Shown here: one piece after another, positions 54,369 to 63,253 of the stretch
How the letters are laid out: each line of letters starts with the position of its first letter
How positions within the stretch are numbered: position 1 is the stretch's first letter
NCBI GenBank assembly: GCA_028694115.1
Contig: JAQUUB010000011.1
Coordinates: 46,915 to 110,914 of the forward strand
Reading direction: 5' to 3'
DNA: 64,000 bases
Source of the DNA: Lachnospiraceae bacterium
Lineage (GTDB): Bacteria > Bacillota_A > Clostridia > Lachnospirales > Lachnospiraceae
Notes under the pieces: model-generated
What the model saw: the letters and a program-made list of their open reading frames with translations, nothing else
The model's database searches: none
What the model was told of the DNA's origin: nothing
Translations under genes and position numbers: made by a program

Positions 54369-55277
54369 ATGATTAGTGTGATTGTACCAATCTATAATGT
54401 TGCACCGTATCTCAAAAAATGTCTTGATAGTATTTTGTATCAGACGTATAGAGAATTAGAAATCATTTTAGTAGATGATGGATCGACAGATGGATCCTCC
54501 AATATTTGTGATGAATATCAGAAGAAAGATGAGAGAATTATAGTGGTTCATCAACCCAATGGAGGGCCGTCTGTTTCTAGAAACGCAGGACTTGATATTG
54601 CAAAAGGTGATTTTATTGCATTTGTTGATAGTGATGATTGGATACATAAAGATTATTTTAAAAGTTTAATAAGATATACCCAGGTTAAGGGAATAAATAT
54701 TGATATTGTACAATGTGGGGTTATTAAAACCAATAAAGAGCAGATTAGTGATTCTGCTAAAATAGAGGCTGGCGGAAGGATTTATAATGGTCATAGCGCC
54801 ACTGGGATGCTTTATGAGCCAGGAGGGCTTGTCTATGGTGTGATTTGGGGCAAACTATATCGTAAACATTTGCTTGCATATTTAAGATTTCCTGTTGGAA
54901 GGAAAACGGAAGACGAGTTTATTAATTATAGATTATTGTTTGAAGCAAACTATGTAATTAATTTGAATTTTCGAATGTATTTCTATCGGCAGAGGAAAGG
55001 CAGTCTTATGTCATTATTGCAAAAAAACTATAATTTTGATATTTTTGATGCATATGATGAGAGAATCATCTTTTTTAAACAAAAAAGAAACCAGATATTA
55101 TATCAAAAAACAGTTGAAAACTATTACAAGCTATTAATAATAATGAGTAAAAAATATCAACTTAGAAGTAAAGATATGATAAATCTAAAAAAGAAGCATT
55201 TATTCTCTATGTTATCATGTAATAATATAAGTATGTCTCAAAAGATTGAGTTTATAAAATTCGTATTTGGATTCTAA
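54369..55277 (+). CDS. GT2 glycosyltransferase
   Basis: 302 aa from ATG 54369 (GGGGA just upstream; ATG 54345 rejected). Val-Ile-Val-Pro-Ile-Tyr-Asn-Val, Val-Asp-Asp-Gly-Ser-Thr-Asp-Gly and Val-Asp-Ser-Asp-Asp-Trp (~86-91) make a clear GT-A family 2 enzyme of the WcaA type, with a helical C-terminal tail. Confidence 0.9.
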   Translation: MISVIVPIYNVAPYLKKCLDSILYQTYRELEIILVDDGSTDGSSNICDEYQKKDERIIVVHQPNGGPSVSRNAGLDIAKGDFIAFVDSDDWIHKDYFKSLIRYTQVKGINIDIVQCGVIKTNKEQISDSAKIEAGGRIYNGHSATGMLYEPGGLVYGVIWGKLYRKHLLAYLRFPVGRKTEDEFINYRLLFEANYVINLNFRMYFYRQRKGSLMSLLQKNYNFDIFDAYDERIIFFKQKRNQILYQKTVENYYKLLIIMSKKYQLRSKDMINLKKKHLFSMLSCNNISMSQKIEFIKFVFGF

Positions 55278-55399
55278 CATAAATATTTTTTTACATAACT
55301 GATGAATGGTATGAGTAGAAAAAAGTGTCTTAAACAGACTTTATTAAAACGTTATTCAGAATTTAAAAGAAAATGAACATAGAAAATATCTTTTATTCT

Positions 55400-55428
55400 T
55401 TGACGAGAATAAAGATAGGGATTTAAAT
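55400..55428 (+). promoter_or_regulatory. Possible sigma-A promoter inside the island
   Basis: TTGACG (55400-55405), 17-base spacer, TTAAAT (55423-55428), in the 194-bp gap before the FkbM gene. A weak stem-loop (about 55388-55417) overlaps the -35. Confidence 0.4.
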
Positions 55429-55471
55429 TTTTATAAATAATAATAAAATCGATAAAGGAGAATTAATTAAC

Positions 55472-56578
55472 ATGATATCATATAGAGGCGCTAAGCTTGC
55501 AATAAATTTTCCAGATGAATTATATCAAAGAGAGAATATTATATATGGATGTTCTAAAGGCAGTCTAAATTTATACAATTTATTTATAAATTATAATATT
55601 AATATTTCAGCTTTCACAGATACTTATGCAGAAGAAAAAAGAGAAAAATATGGATTGTTTTGTGGAAAACCAATATATTCATTAAAGGAGCTGGAAAATA
55701 AAAGAACTAGTATTAATATCATTATTGGAACTGGGATATGTACTTACGTTGAGGAAATTATTGATCTTTTAATAGATAAAGGATTTAAAAATTACTACAT
55801 TAAGTCTAATTTTATCTATCCTAAAATGAGATATGACTTAGATAAAATGGAAAAATTGATTAATAACAATAGAACTAAAATTAATTTTGTTAAAAATAAT
55901 CTTAGTGATGATTTATCAAAAAAAATATTTGAAAACTTAATTAATCATAGACTTACAAATCAACAAAAATATATTGATGAATGTTGTAGGTACTTAGATT
56001 TTAATAAACAATATTTTCGAAAGGATATATTTACTATAGGAGAAGAGGAAGTACTTATTGATGCCGGAGGATATATAGGAGATTCAGTAGAAGAATTTAT
56101 AGATTTCGTTGATGGAAAATATAAATATATATATTCTTTTGAACCTGATGAAACATATTTTCAGATAGCAACAACAACTTTTAAATTAAAGAATGTAAAG
56201 GGAAAAATATTTCCGTACGGATTATCAGAGAAAAATGGTATTTTTGGATTTGAAGAAAATCATTTTGCACAATCGGCTTTAAATGAAAAGGGGGGGAAAA
56301 AAATAGAAGTAATAACTTTGGATAATTTCTGTGACAAAAATTCTATTACTCCAACATTTATTAAAATGGATATAGAAGGCGCCGAGAAGATGGCATGTAA
56401 GGGAGCTTATCATACAATTAGAAATAATATGCCCAAACTAGCAATTTGCATATATCATTTAGAAGATGATTTATGGGAAATTCCATTTTATTTAATGAAA
56501 GAATTTGAAGATTACAAGTTTTATATTAGGCATCATAGCAATACACGTTCGGAAACAGTTTTGTATGCTCTGAAATAG
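55472..56578 (+). CDS. FkbM-family methyltransferase with N-terminal Rossmann module
   Basis: 368 aa. Module ~22-115 (Ile-Ile-Tyr-Gly-Cys-Ser-Lys-Gly). FkbM methyltransferase at ~190-368 with the SAM motif Asp-Ala-Gly-Gly-Tyr-Ile-Gly-Asp-Ser (197-205) and Phe-Ile-Lys-Met-Asp-Ile-Glu-Gly-Ala-Glu (~296-305). The family O-methylates sugars and other small molecules. AAAGGAG before ATG 55472. Confidence 0.88.
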   Translation: MISYRGAKLAINFPDELYQRENIIYGCSKGSLNLYNLFINYNINISAFTDTYAEEKREKYGLFCGKPIYSLKELENKRTSINIIIGTGICTYVEEIIDLLIDKGFKNYYIKSNFIYPKMRYDLDKMEKLINNNRTKINFVKNNLSDDLSKKIFENLINHRLTNQQKYIDECCRYLDFNKQYFRKDIFTIGEEEVLIDAGGYIGDSVEEFIDFVDGKYKYIYSFEPDETYFQIATTTFKLKNVKGKIFPYGLSEKNGIFGFEENHFAQSALNEKGGKKIEVITLDNFCDKNSITPTFIKMDIEGAEKMACKGAYHTIRNNMPKLAICIYHLEDDLWEIPFYLMKEFEDYKFYIRHHSNTRSETVLYALK

Positions 56579-56674
56579 TATTTCTATTGGCAGAAAACAA
56601 AGAAACGGAAGGTTAAGGGTCATTTTCTGTTGATAATGGCTCTAAATAATTTACATATGAGAGGATTAAGTATT

Positions 56675-57676
56675 ATGGATATAAAATACTCTATTGTTGC
56701 CACTGTATACAATGATGAAAGAGAAGTTGAATATTTTTTGAGTAATTTATTAAATCAAACCTATGCACCAGAAGAAATTATTATTACAGATGGTGGTTCA
56801 ACAGATAAAACCATTGATATTATTAAAAAAATAATATTAAAAAATAAGAAATTAATTAAATTGTATTATGGTAAAAGGATGGGTTTTTCAAGAGGATTAA
56901 ATCATTCCATATCCAGAGCTACAACAGATTATATTGCAATAGCGGCAACTGGAAACAAGTATAATAATGATTTTTATGAAAAATTGTTAGAAGGTATATG
57001 TAAACAAAAATTAGATATCGTGTATGGAACTATTATAGGAGAAGCAAAGACAACTTTTCAAGAATTATATAGTAAAACATTTATCACAAATCTTGATAAA
57101 GATGGTCTTAAAATTATCTCAAATCATGGAATGATAGTAAACAAAAAGGTATTTGAACATTCAGGCTATTTTTATGAGGGATTTTTACATTGTGGAGAAG
57201 ATGCGGAGTGGCCAATGCGAATAAGTAATATAAGATATAAAATTGGGTGTATCCCACAAGCAAAGCTAATATGGGAAACACCTAAAAATCTTAAAGAGTA
57301 TAATGCTCAAGTAGAAGGTTATCTAATTGCTTGGCTACAAATATATTCTGCTAAAATTTTATTTTCTAAACTATGGCTAGGATTTTTAAGGATAATTCTC
57401 TGTATGGCAGGTATTGTATTTAGTATTAAGAAAAGTACTAGAAAAACAGGAAAACTCTTATTGTTTTGTAAAATTCTTGATGATAGTTTTGATTGTACTA
57501 AGAATGGAATCAGACAAACTTTACTAAATAGATATACGGAATTGGTTAGAATATTTTTATTATTTAAAGATATTAAATATTTATTTCCAAAGAACAGAGT
57601 GAACTTCAAGAAAAATCCCATTTTTCTTGATAAAATGAGAGATAAGGATATTAAAATATTTTGTGATGGACTATAA
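56675..57676 (+). CDS. GT2 glycosyltransferase
   Basis: 333 aa from ATG 56675 (GAGG at 56661-56664; earlier in-frame ATGs add non-conserved residues). Ser-Ile-Val-Ala-Thr-Val-Tyr-Asn-Asp, Ile-Thr-Asp-Gly-Gly-Ser-Thr-Asp-Lys and a Gly-Glu-Asp-Ala-Glu-Trp-Pro loop near 180 fit GT2. The usual DxD position reads Ala-Ala-Thr-Gly-Asn, so the metal site is atypical. The C-terminal part (~230-260) is hydrophobic and may touch the membrane. Confidence 0.82.
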   Translation: MDIKYSIVATVYNDEREVEYFLSNLLNQTYAPEEIIITDGGSTDKTIDIIKKIILKNKKLIKLYYGKRMGFSRGLNHSISRATTDYIAIAATGNKYNNDFYEKLLEGICKQKLDIVYGTIIGEAKTTFQELYSKTFITNLDKDGLKIISNHGMIVNKKVFEHSGYFYEGFLHCGEDAEWPMRISNIRYKIGCIPQAKLIWETPKNLKEYNAQVEGYLIAWLQIYSAKILFSKLWLGFLRIILCMAGIVFSIKKSTRKTGKLLLFCKILDDSFDCTKNGIRQTLLNRYTELVRIFLLFKDIKYLFPKNRVNFKKNPIFLDKMRDKDIKIFCDGL

Positions 57677-57744
57677 AACGTAAGTGGTGAAGAACCCTAT
57701 CATCTTGTTGTGTGTTAAAATTATAATAAAGGATGTGATTATAA

Positions 57745-59007
57745 ATGAAGATAATTAACTTGAAATTTATGGATTTTTGGAGTGGCTTTGATACTCATAA
57801 TAATTTTATTACTGATATAATTAAACAAAAATATTTCTTAAATTTCACAGATAATCCTAATTTTATAATTTACTCTGCTTTTGGAAATGAGCATTTAAAG
57901 TATATTAATTGCGTAAAAATCTTTTTTACAGGAGAAAATATTGTACCTAATTTTAATGAATGTGATTATGCAATAGGAATGCATCATATATCGTTTGAGG
58001 ATAGATACGTTCGTCTCATTGGTCATGAATATTTGGATAGAATAGAAAACTATACTAGAGAATCCTTGAACTTGAATAAGCTATTTGATAGAAAATTTTG
58101 TAGTTTTGTTTATCATAATGAAACGGATGGTACAGGAAGCAAATATAGAAAAGATTTTTGTGAAAAATTAATGGAATATCAAAAAATAGACTGTCCAGGA
58201 AAAGTATTACATAATATAGATACAAAAGAACTTTCAGCACATGTTTCTAATGATTCTGCTAATTCAAAAGAAAAATTCATAAGTAATTATAAATTTAATA
58301 TTGCAATGGAAAATACTGTTTGTAGCGGTTATACAACAGAAAAATTATTTCAGGCTTTTTTTTCGGGAACAATTCCTATCTATCATGGAAATCCTAATAT
58401 TGAAGTAGATTTTAATTCAAAAGCATTTATTAATTGCCATAATTATAAATCTAAGCAAGATATAATTGATAAAATTATTGAAATAGATAATAATGAAGAA
58501 ATTTATAAACAAATGCTAATGGAAAATCCATTCAAAGAACATTTGAAATATAAAATGAAAAAAGATGTTTATTCATTTTTTGATTTTATTTTTGAAAAAG
58601 GAAATGTAAAATTATTCGAGAAAAGAATATGGAATATTACTGAGACTCAAAAAGAAATTAAATTTAAAAGATATTATCGCATTCTTAATCAAATTCTTAT
58701 TTTAAAAAAAGATAATTTGAATTTAGCGGATAAAATAAAAAATAAGGGTTATAAAAATATTTTGATTTATGGAGTGGGAGTAATAGGAAAAAGAATCATT
58801 GACGAAATTTATGAATCAGAAATTAAAATTATATATGCAATAGATAAGAAAGAAGCTGGATATTACCGAGGAATACAAATTAAAAACCAAATTGAATATT
58901 GCGAAGAAATTGATGTAATTATAAGTAGTATTGAATTAAATAAAGAATTAGAAATAATATGTAAAGATTACCAATTAATTGATATAGAAGAGATAATTTA
59001 TGATTAG
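57745..59007 (+). CDS. GT10 alpha-1,3/4-fucosyltransferase with C-terminal Rossmann module
   Basis: 420 aa. The GT10 core motif begins at residue 184 (Phe-Asn-Ile-Ala-Met-Glu-Asn-Thr, then Gly-Tyr-Thr-Thr-Glu-Lys-Leu-Phe, Gly-Thr-Ile-Pro-Ile-Tyr-His-Gly). It transfers fucose from GDP-fucose in alpha-1,3 or 1,4 linkage. A Rossmann-like module sits at ~330-420 (Ile-Leu-Ile-Tyr-Gly-Val-Gly-Val-Ile-Gly). Very AT-rich. Confidence 0.88.
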   Translation: MKIINLKFMDFWSGFDTHNNFITDIIKQKYFLNFTDNPNFIIYSAFGNEHLKYINCVKIFFTGENIVPNFNECDYAIGMHHISFEDRYVRLIGHEYLDRIENYTRESLNLNKLFDRKFCSFVYHNETDGTGSKYRKDFCEKLMEYQKIDCPGKVLHNIDTKELSAHVSNDSANSKEKFISNYKFNIAMENTVCSGYTTEKLFQAFFSGTIPIYHGNPNIEVDFNSKAFINCHNYKSKQDIIDKIIEIDNNEEIYKQMLMENPFKEHLKYKMKKDVYSFFDFIFEKGNVKLFEKRIWNITETQKEIKFKRYYRILNQILILKKDNLNLADKIKNKGYKNILIYGVGVIGKRIIDEIYESEIKIIYAIDKKEAGYYRGIQIKNQIEYCEEIDVIISSIELNKELEIICKDYQLIDIEEIIYD

Positions 59008-59076
59008 AGTAAAGGGCTCTTAAAAATTTAATAATATGATTTCTTTAAAAACGTAGAGTTAATGAAAGGTATTAAA

Positions 59077-60732
59077 ATGGATAATAAATATATAGATATT
59101 TATCAAGATGTTGTACAAATTATACATAATTCTTATGTCATAAAGGAAGATTTCCATTCGTATCAATTTGAAAAGGCATTGAAGCTTTTTCAAGTATTGC
59201 TTAAGTTAATCAGCCATTATATTAATTTTTTGAGTGATGATATGAAAGAATTAGAAAAGTTAAGTAATATACTAAATGAGTTGTTTACTATCCAAGAAAA
59301 CTCAGATTATATTAGAATGGCAGATATCACCGAGTATAAATTAATCCCTTTTTTTATGAAAAAAATGGAAGAATTATTAGAGGATAAGAATGTAAAAGAG
59401 AATCTTCTTATATTAAGGAAGAAATATCAAGAAGAAAATATTAAATATATAAAAGAGCATGGAACTAAAGAGGAGTATCAATTATTAGAAATACTTCTTG
59501 ATGAAAGTTTAAATTCAATAGAAATAATATACTCAAAATCTGGACACGCTAATTTGAAATTTAATAATAAAAATAGAGAATTATATCTACACAGTACTGT
59601 AATTCCGATTGAAGAAGCCAAGTATAGTATGATGCAGTACTGTTCCTTGGATATTGAAAGGTATTCCGTTTTAGGAATAGGTTTAGGATATCATTTGTGG
59701 TATTTATCATATTATACAAAAAAGAGGATTGATGCCTATGAAACTGATAAAAAAGTATTACGTGCTATTATGGAAACGAATAGTATAGAGCTAATGAATA
59801 AGGAAAATATTTTTATTCATTATGATAATAATTATCAGGACATGTCAAAGGAATTAGTAAACAATTTGGAAGGAGTAGTTATTCACAGTCCTTCCTTGTA
59901 TAATATTGGAAATGAAGAAATAGCAAAATGTTTTCGAGAGTATTTTCTAATTAAAAACTCTTTTGAAAATAGTAAAATGCTCATGAAAAATAATTTCCTA
60001 AGTAACATTAAATTTATAAAAAAAGAAATAAGCGAACTAGAACCACAATTTAAGAATAAGACAGTTTACATTGTTGCAGCAGGACCTTCCTTAGATAAGA
60101 ACATTGATAAATTGAATACTATTGTAGGAAAAGATGATATAATTATTGCTACAGGTACGGTACTTAAAAAACTATGTAAAAAGAAAATCCGAATTGACTA
60201 TGGTATATTTTCGGATGCAAAAGAAGAATTGGTAAATCAGATAATGGGGATTGAGAATAAAGAAATACCCATTATTTTACTGAGTACAGCCTGTAAACAA
60301 ATAGCAAAGAATTATAAAGGAGATGTGTATCTTGCATATCAAAAAGGCTATGAACCAGCAGAAAAATATGCAAGAGAACGAGGGCTGTTGATGATTCAGA
60401 CTGGTGGTTCAGTTAGTACCTGTGCAATGGATATTGCTATTACTTTAGGATGTAAAAAGATTGTATTTGTTGGATTAGATTTAGCTTTTACAGATAATTT
60501 AGCACATGCAAAAAATGCTGGGAATACAATTTCACAGAACTTAGATAGTTTACATCCGGTTTCGGATTTTTGGAATAAAGGATATGTATTTTCAGATGAA
60601 AAATTTGACTTGTATCGTAAATGGTTTGTAAGAAGGATAAAAGAAATAAGAGATGATGGAAGAATAATAGAAGTAGTTAATGCTACAGAGGGTGGATCGT
60701 TTATTGAAGGAATGACTCATACAGCACTATAA
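59077..60732 (+). CDS. Motility accessory factor (Maf/DUF115), copy 2
   Basis: 551 aa from ATG 59077 (AAGG 59066-59069). The DUF115 core begins near 330 (Thr-Val-Tyr-Ile-Val-Ala-Ala-Gly-Pro-Ser-Leu-Asp-Lys-Asn) with Thr-Gly-Gly-Ser-Val-Ser-Thr and Val-Gly-Leu-Asp-Leu-Ala-Phe-Thr. It lacks most of the C-terminal ~200-residue helical region of copy 1, ending soon after the core. Probably transfers a sugar to flagellin or another protein; the different ends suggest another target or donor. Confidence 0.85.
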   Translation: MDNKYIDIYQDVVQIIHNSYVIKEDFHSYQFEKALKLFQVLLKLISHYINFLSDDMKELEKLSNILNELFTIQENSDYIRMADITEYKLIPFFMKKMEELLEDKNVKENLLILRKKYQEENIKYIKEHGTKEEYQLLEILLDESLNSIEIIYSKSGHANLKFNNKNRELYLHSTVIPIEEAKYSMMQYCSLDIERYSVLGIGLGYHLWYLSYYTKKRIDAYETDKKVLRAIMETNSIELMNKENIFIHYDNNYQDMSKELVNNLEGVVIHSPSLYNIGNEEIAKCFREYFLIKNSFENSKMLMKNNFLSNIKFIKKEISELEPQFKNKTVYIVAAGPSLDKNIDKLNTIVGKDDIIIATGTVLKKLCKKKIRIDYGIFSDAKEELVNQIMGIENKEIPIILLSTACKQIAKNYKGDVYLAYQKGYEPAEKYARERGLLMIQTGGSVSTCAMDIAITLGCKKIVFVGLDLAFTDNLAHAKNAGNTISQNLDSLHPVSDFWNKGYVFSDEKFDLYRKWFVRRIKEIRDDGRIIEVVNATEGGSFIEGMTHTAL

Positions 60733-60981
60733 CTTTCAAGCTTATATTGATTTTTACCATAGTCTTCCTGCAGATTTCAACTTTCTTTCAGATTTATGTA
60801 GATAGTAAGAACATTATAACATCGTAAAGACAATAAAAAATGAATGAAAAAAATCCTGATATTTATCTGCGTTGAGAAAAATGTATGGAGTTTCAGATTT
60901 CTAAATCTAGAGTTAGAAAAAAATATATTAAAACAAAGATATCAATTGAGATATTGCAAAGTGAAAGGAATGGGAATGGAA

Positions 60982-61929
60982 ATGAAAAAGATTATTGCAT
61001 TTGGATGTGGGTCTAGATTTGAAAAACAAGCACCATTACTAGAAAAGGAATATTCAATTATTGGAATATCTGGTAAAGATAATGTAGAGCATAATAAATA
61101 TAAGTATATTTGCCCTAATCATTTGAAAGACTATGATTATGATTATATTGTAATTACAAGTAGTTATTATATAGAAATAATAAATTTCTTAGTTAATGAA
61201 ATGGCAATTGAGATAGAAAAAATCATCTTAGATAAAGTATTGTTAAAGCAATGTAATATTTTTAATGGACAATATGGGGAAGATGCAATTATTTTAAATA
61301 TTATTAATTTATTGAATATTGATGTTTCTATGATGAGTTATTTAGAACTTGGAACAAATAATCCTATTTCAATAAATAATACCTATTTATTATATCAACT
61401 TGGAGTCAGAGGCGTGTTAGTTGAACCAAATCCACTTTTAACCAATATAATAAAGTGTGTTAGACCTGAAGATAGGTTGATTACAAAGGCTGTTGATATT
61501 CATAACAGTGGAAAAACAACATTTTATGAATTAAATTCGAGTGCATTAGGTACAATTGCTATTGATAAGCTAGAAGATGATGTAGTATCAAAAATAAGTA
61601 CTGATTTTGAAATTATTGATACCTTTGATGTTGAAACTATAACAATTAATGATATTTTTGAATCGATGGAGGCAACTCCTACTTTACTGGCAACAGATAT
61701 TGAAGGATTAGATTATGAGGTAATTAAATCTATAGATTTTAATAAGTATAGACCAAGAATTATATTAACAGAACTTATAGCATGGGGAGCAAAAAAAGAT
61801 GAAAAGAGAGAAATGGTTGAATTTCTTTCTGATATGGGGTATAGACATTTTGAAATAAATGGTGGAAATGGTTTTTTTCTGATGGAAGAAGATTTTACTA
61901 TATTACACAAAAATATTTTTAAAAGCTAA
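60982..61929 (+). CDS. FkbM-like methyltransferase with N-terminal Rossmann module
   Basis: 315 aa from ATG 60982, where the module starts (Lys-Lys-Ile-Ile-Ala-Phe-Gly-Cys-Gly); an in-frame ATG at 60844 would add 46 residues without a ribosome site. Module ~2-90. From ~115 an FkbM-like methyltransferase: Tyr-Leu-Glu-Leu-Gly-Thr-Asn, Val-Leu-Val-Glu-Pro-Asn-Pro and Thr-Asp-Ile-Glu-Gly-Leu-Asp. Last gene of the island, followed by a strong terminator. The 249 bases before it hold no recognisable gene. Confidence 0.75.
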   Translation: MKKIIAFGCGSRFEKQAPLLEKEYSIIGISGKDNVEHNKYKYICPNHLKDYDYDYIVITSSYYIEIINFLVNEMAIEIEKIILDKVLLKQCNIFNGQYGEDAIILNIINLLNIDVSMMSYLELGTNNPISINNTYLLYQLGVRGVLVEPNPLLTNIIKCVRPEDRLITKAVDIHNSGKTTFYELNSSALGTIAIDKLEDDVVSKISTDFEIIDTFDVETITINDIFESMEATPTLLATDIEGLDYEVIKSIDFNKYRPRIILTELIAWGAKKDEKREMVEFLSDMGYRHFEINGGNGFFLMEEDFTILHKNIFKS

Positions 61930-61941
61930 GTTGCTTCTTGC

Positions 61942-61985
61942 ACCTCCGAGTGGTTTGTTGTCTAGACTACCGCTTGGAGGTTTTT
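61942..61985 (+). terminator. Terminator at the end of the glycosylation island
   Basis: 13-bp stem (61942-61954 with 61969-61981, two G-U pairs), 14-base loop and TTTTT. Confidence 0.85.
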
Positions 61986-62078
61986 CTTTATTATAAAATA
62001 AAAATGCTGAAGTATATGATTTTTCAATCATAAACCCAACATTTATTTTAGAACCTAAAAGACTTTATTACATACAAT

Positions 62079-62109
62079 AAAGGAGCTGCATACTAATTAC
62101 AGCTCCTTT
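62079..62109 (-). terminator. Terminator of the minus-strand secreted protein gene
   Basis: Perfect 10-bp stem AAAGGAGCTG (62079-62088) with CAGCTCCTTT (62100-62109); on the minus strand it follows the stop codon at 62121 by 11 bases and is followed by a T-containing stretch. Confidence 0.7.
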
Positions 62110-62120
62110 AAGAAAATTCA

Positions 62121-63224
62121 TTAGTTAATTGTAATTGTATAAGTATCACTTACACCGCCTATAGTAACGGTATAGACACCTTTTCCTAATGGTGTATAAG
62201 TTGATGTTGCAACAGTATTTAAAGTTGCTGCTGGAATAGTAAGAGTTGTACCAGAAATAGTGTAGTCACTAGTAGCTAAAGTTACAGCAATCTGTCCAGT
62301 TCTCATGAAAGTCAAGCTGGTAGGTGTAGTAGCACATTTGATTACGATATCACCACCACCTGTACTCCATGTGAAGGATTTTGAATCTGTACTTTCTGCT
62401 GCCATAATCTCAGTAGATGATGAAGATACTAAATTATCAATTCCTATAGTTGTATCAACAACATCAGTATCAGCTACATCAGTTATACTGAAAATAGCTT
62501 TAACACCAAGTGATTTCGTAGGAGTTCCAGTGAAATCAAGCCAATCTGCATTAGGATTAATAATACCACCTATTTGAAGACCAAAACCGTTACTAACACC
62601 TGTTTGAATAAGGTTATAGGAAACTCCATCATTAGAAACAGAATACTCGGGTGCATCTAAAACAAATTTGAATTCATCGGTATTACCACCTGTAAGTGCA
62701 TCGGTTTTGAGAATGTTATTTTGAAGAATAATACCTTTTCCAACACTTGTATAAGCATTGGCAGAAGAGATGGTACCTTTACTTGGTACAACGTAAACCA
62801 AAGCATTATTTAATTTATTTGCACTTACATCTGCTTTGTTAGCTGATGCTGTTACAAATGTAACATCATTAGCAGAAGTTGTTGCTGCCGCCATACTTAC
62901 TGTAACAAGAATTTTTTTAGGACTGTTGTTAATAACTGCAGCTGTTGAATCACCAACAATTCTTCCACCGTAAGCTGATAATGCAGAAAGAGTAGCCTGG
63001 TCACCATCTTCCAAAGATACAAGACCTTGAGGATCAAGCTTAAATCCTAAGGCAGTAGAAGTAGGTAGGTCAACATCAAATATGTTAGTGTCAACATAAG
63101 CAGTTTGGCCATTACCCGAAACAGATGAGTCTGAAATAGTTTTTCCTGTTTCTGCAAATACATTGGTTGTGAAAACCATTGTTGTGGCTAATGTTAAAGC
63201 CATGAGTTTTTTAAATCTTGTCAT
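62121..63224 (-). CDS. Secreted protein of unknown function
   Basis: 367 aa with a signal peptide (~1-24, cut after Asn-Val-Phe-Ala). The mature part is rich in Ser, Thr, Ala, Val and Asp with few Cys. An early Asp-Val-Asp-Leu-Pro-Thr ... Gly-Phe-Lys-Leu-Asp-Pro-Gln-Gly block recalls wall-associated pilin or WxL-like proteins. The C-terminal ~80 residues are Ig-like (Gly-Val-Tyr-Thr-Val-Thr-Ile-Gly). No sortase motif. AAGGAGG at 63233-63239. Translated second after the membrane protein at 63254-63814. Confidence 0.7.
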   Translation of the reverse strand: MTRFKKLMALTLATTMVFTTNVFAETGKTISDSSVSGNGQTAYVDTNIFDVDLPTSTALGFKLDPQGLVSLEDGDQATLSALSAYGGRIVGDSTAAVINNSPKKILVTVSMAAATTSANDVTFVTASANKADVSANKLNNALVYVVPSKGTISSANAYTSVGKGIILQNNILKTDALTGGNTDEFKFVLDAPEYSVSNDGVSYNLIQTGVSNGFGLQIGGIINPNADWLDFTGTPTKSLGVKAIFSITDVADTDVVDTTIGIDNLVSSSSTEIMAAESTDSKSFTWSTGGGDIVIKCATTPTSLTFMRTGQIAVTLATSDYTISGTTLTIPAATLNTVATSTYTPLGKGVYTVTIGGVSDTYTITIN

Positions 63225-63253
63225 TTTTATTTCCTCCTTGAAATGTTTTTTGA

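Noticed and set aside
55388..55417. Stem-loop in the 194-bp gap as terminator
   Set aside because: AT-rich stem with a bulge and no following T run.
60844..60981. Upstream ATG start for the last FkbM-like gene
   Set aside because: No ribosome site, and the first 46 residues do not belong to the conserved module; ATG 60982 starts exactly at the module.
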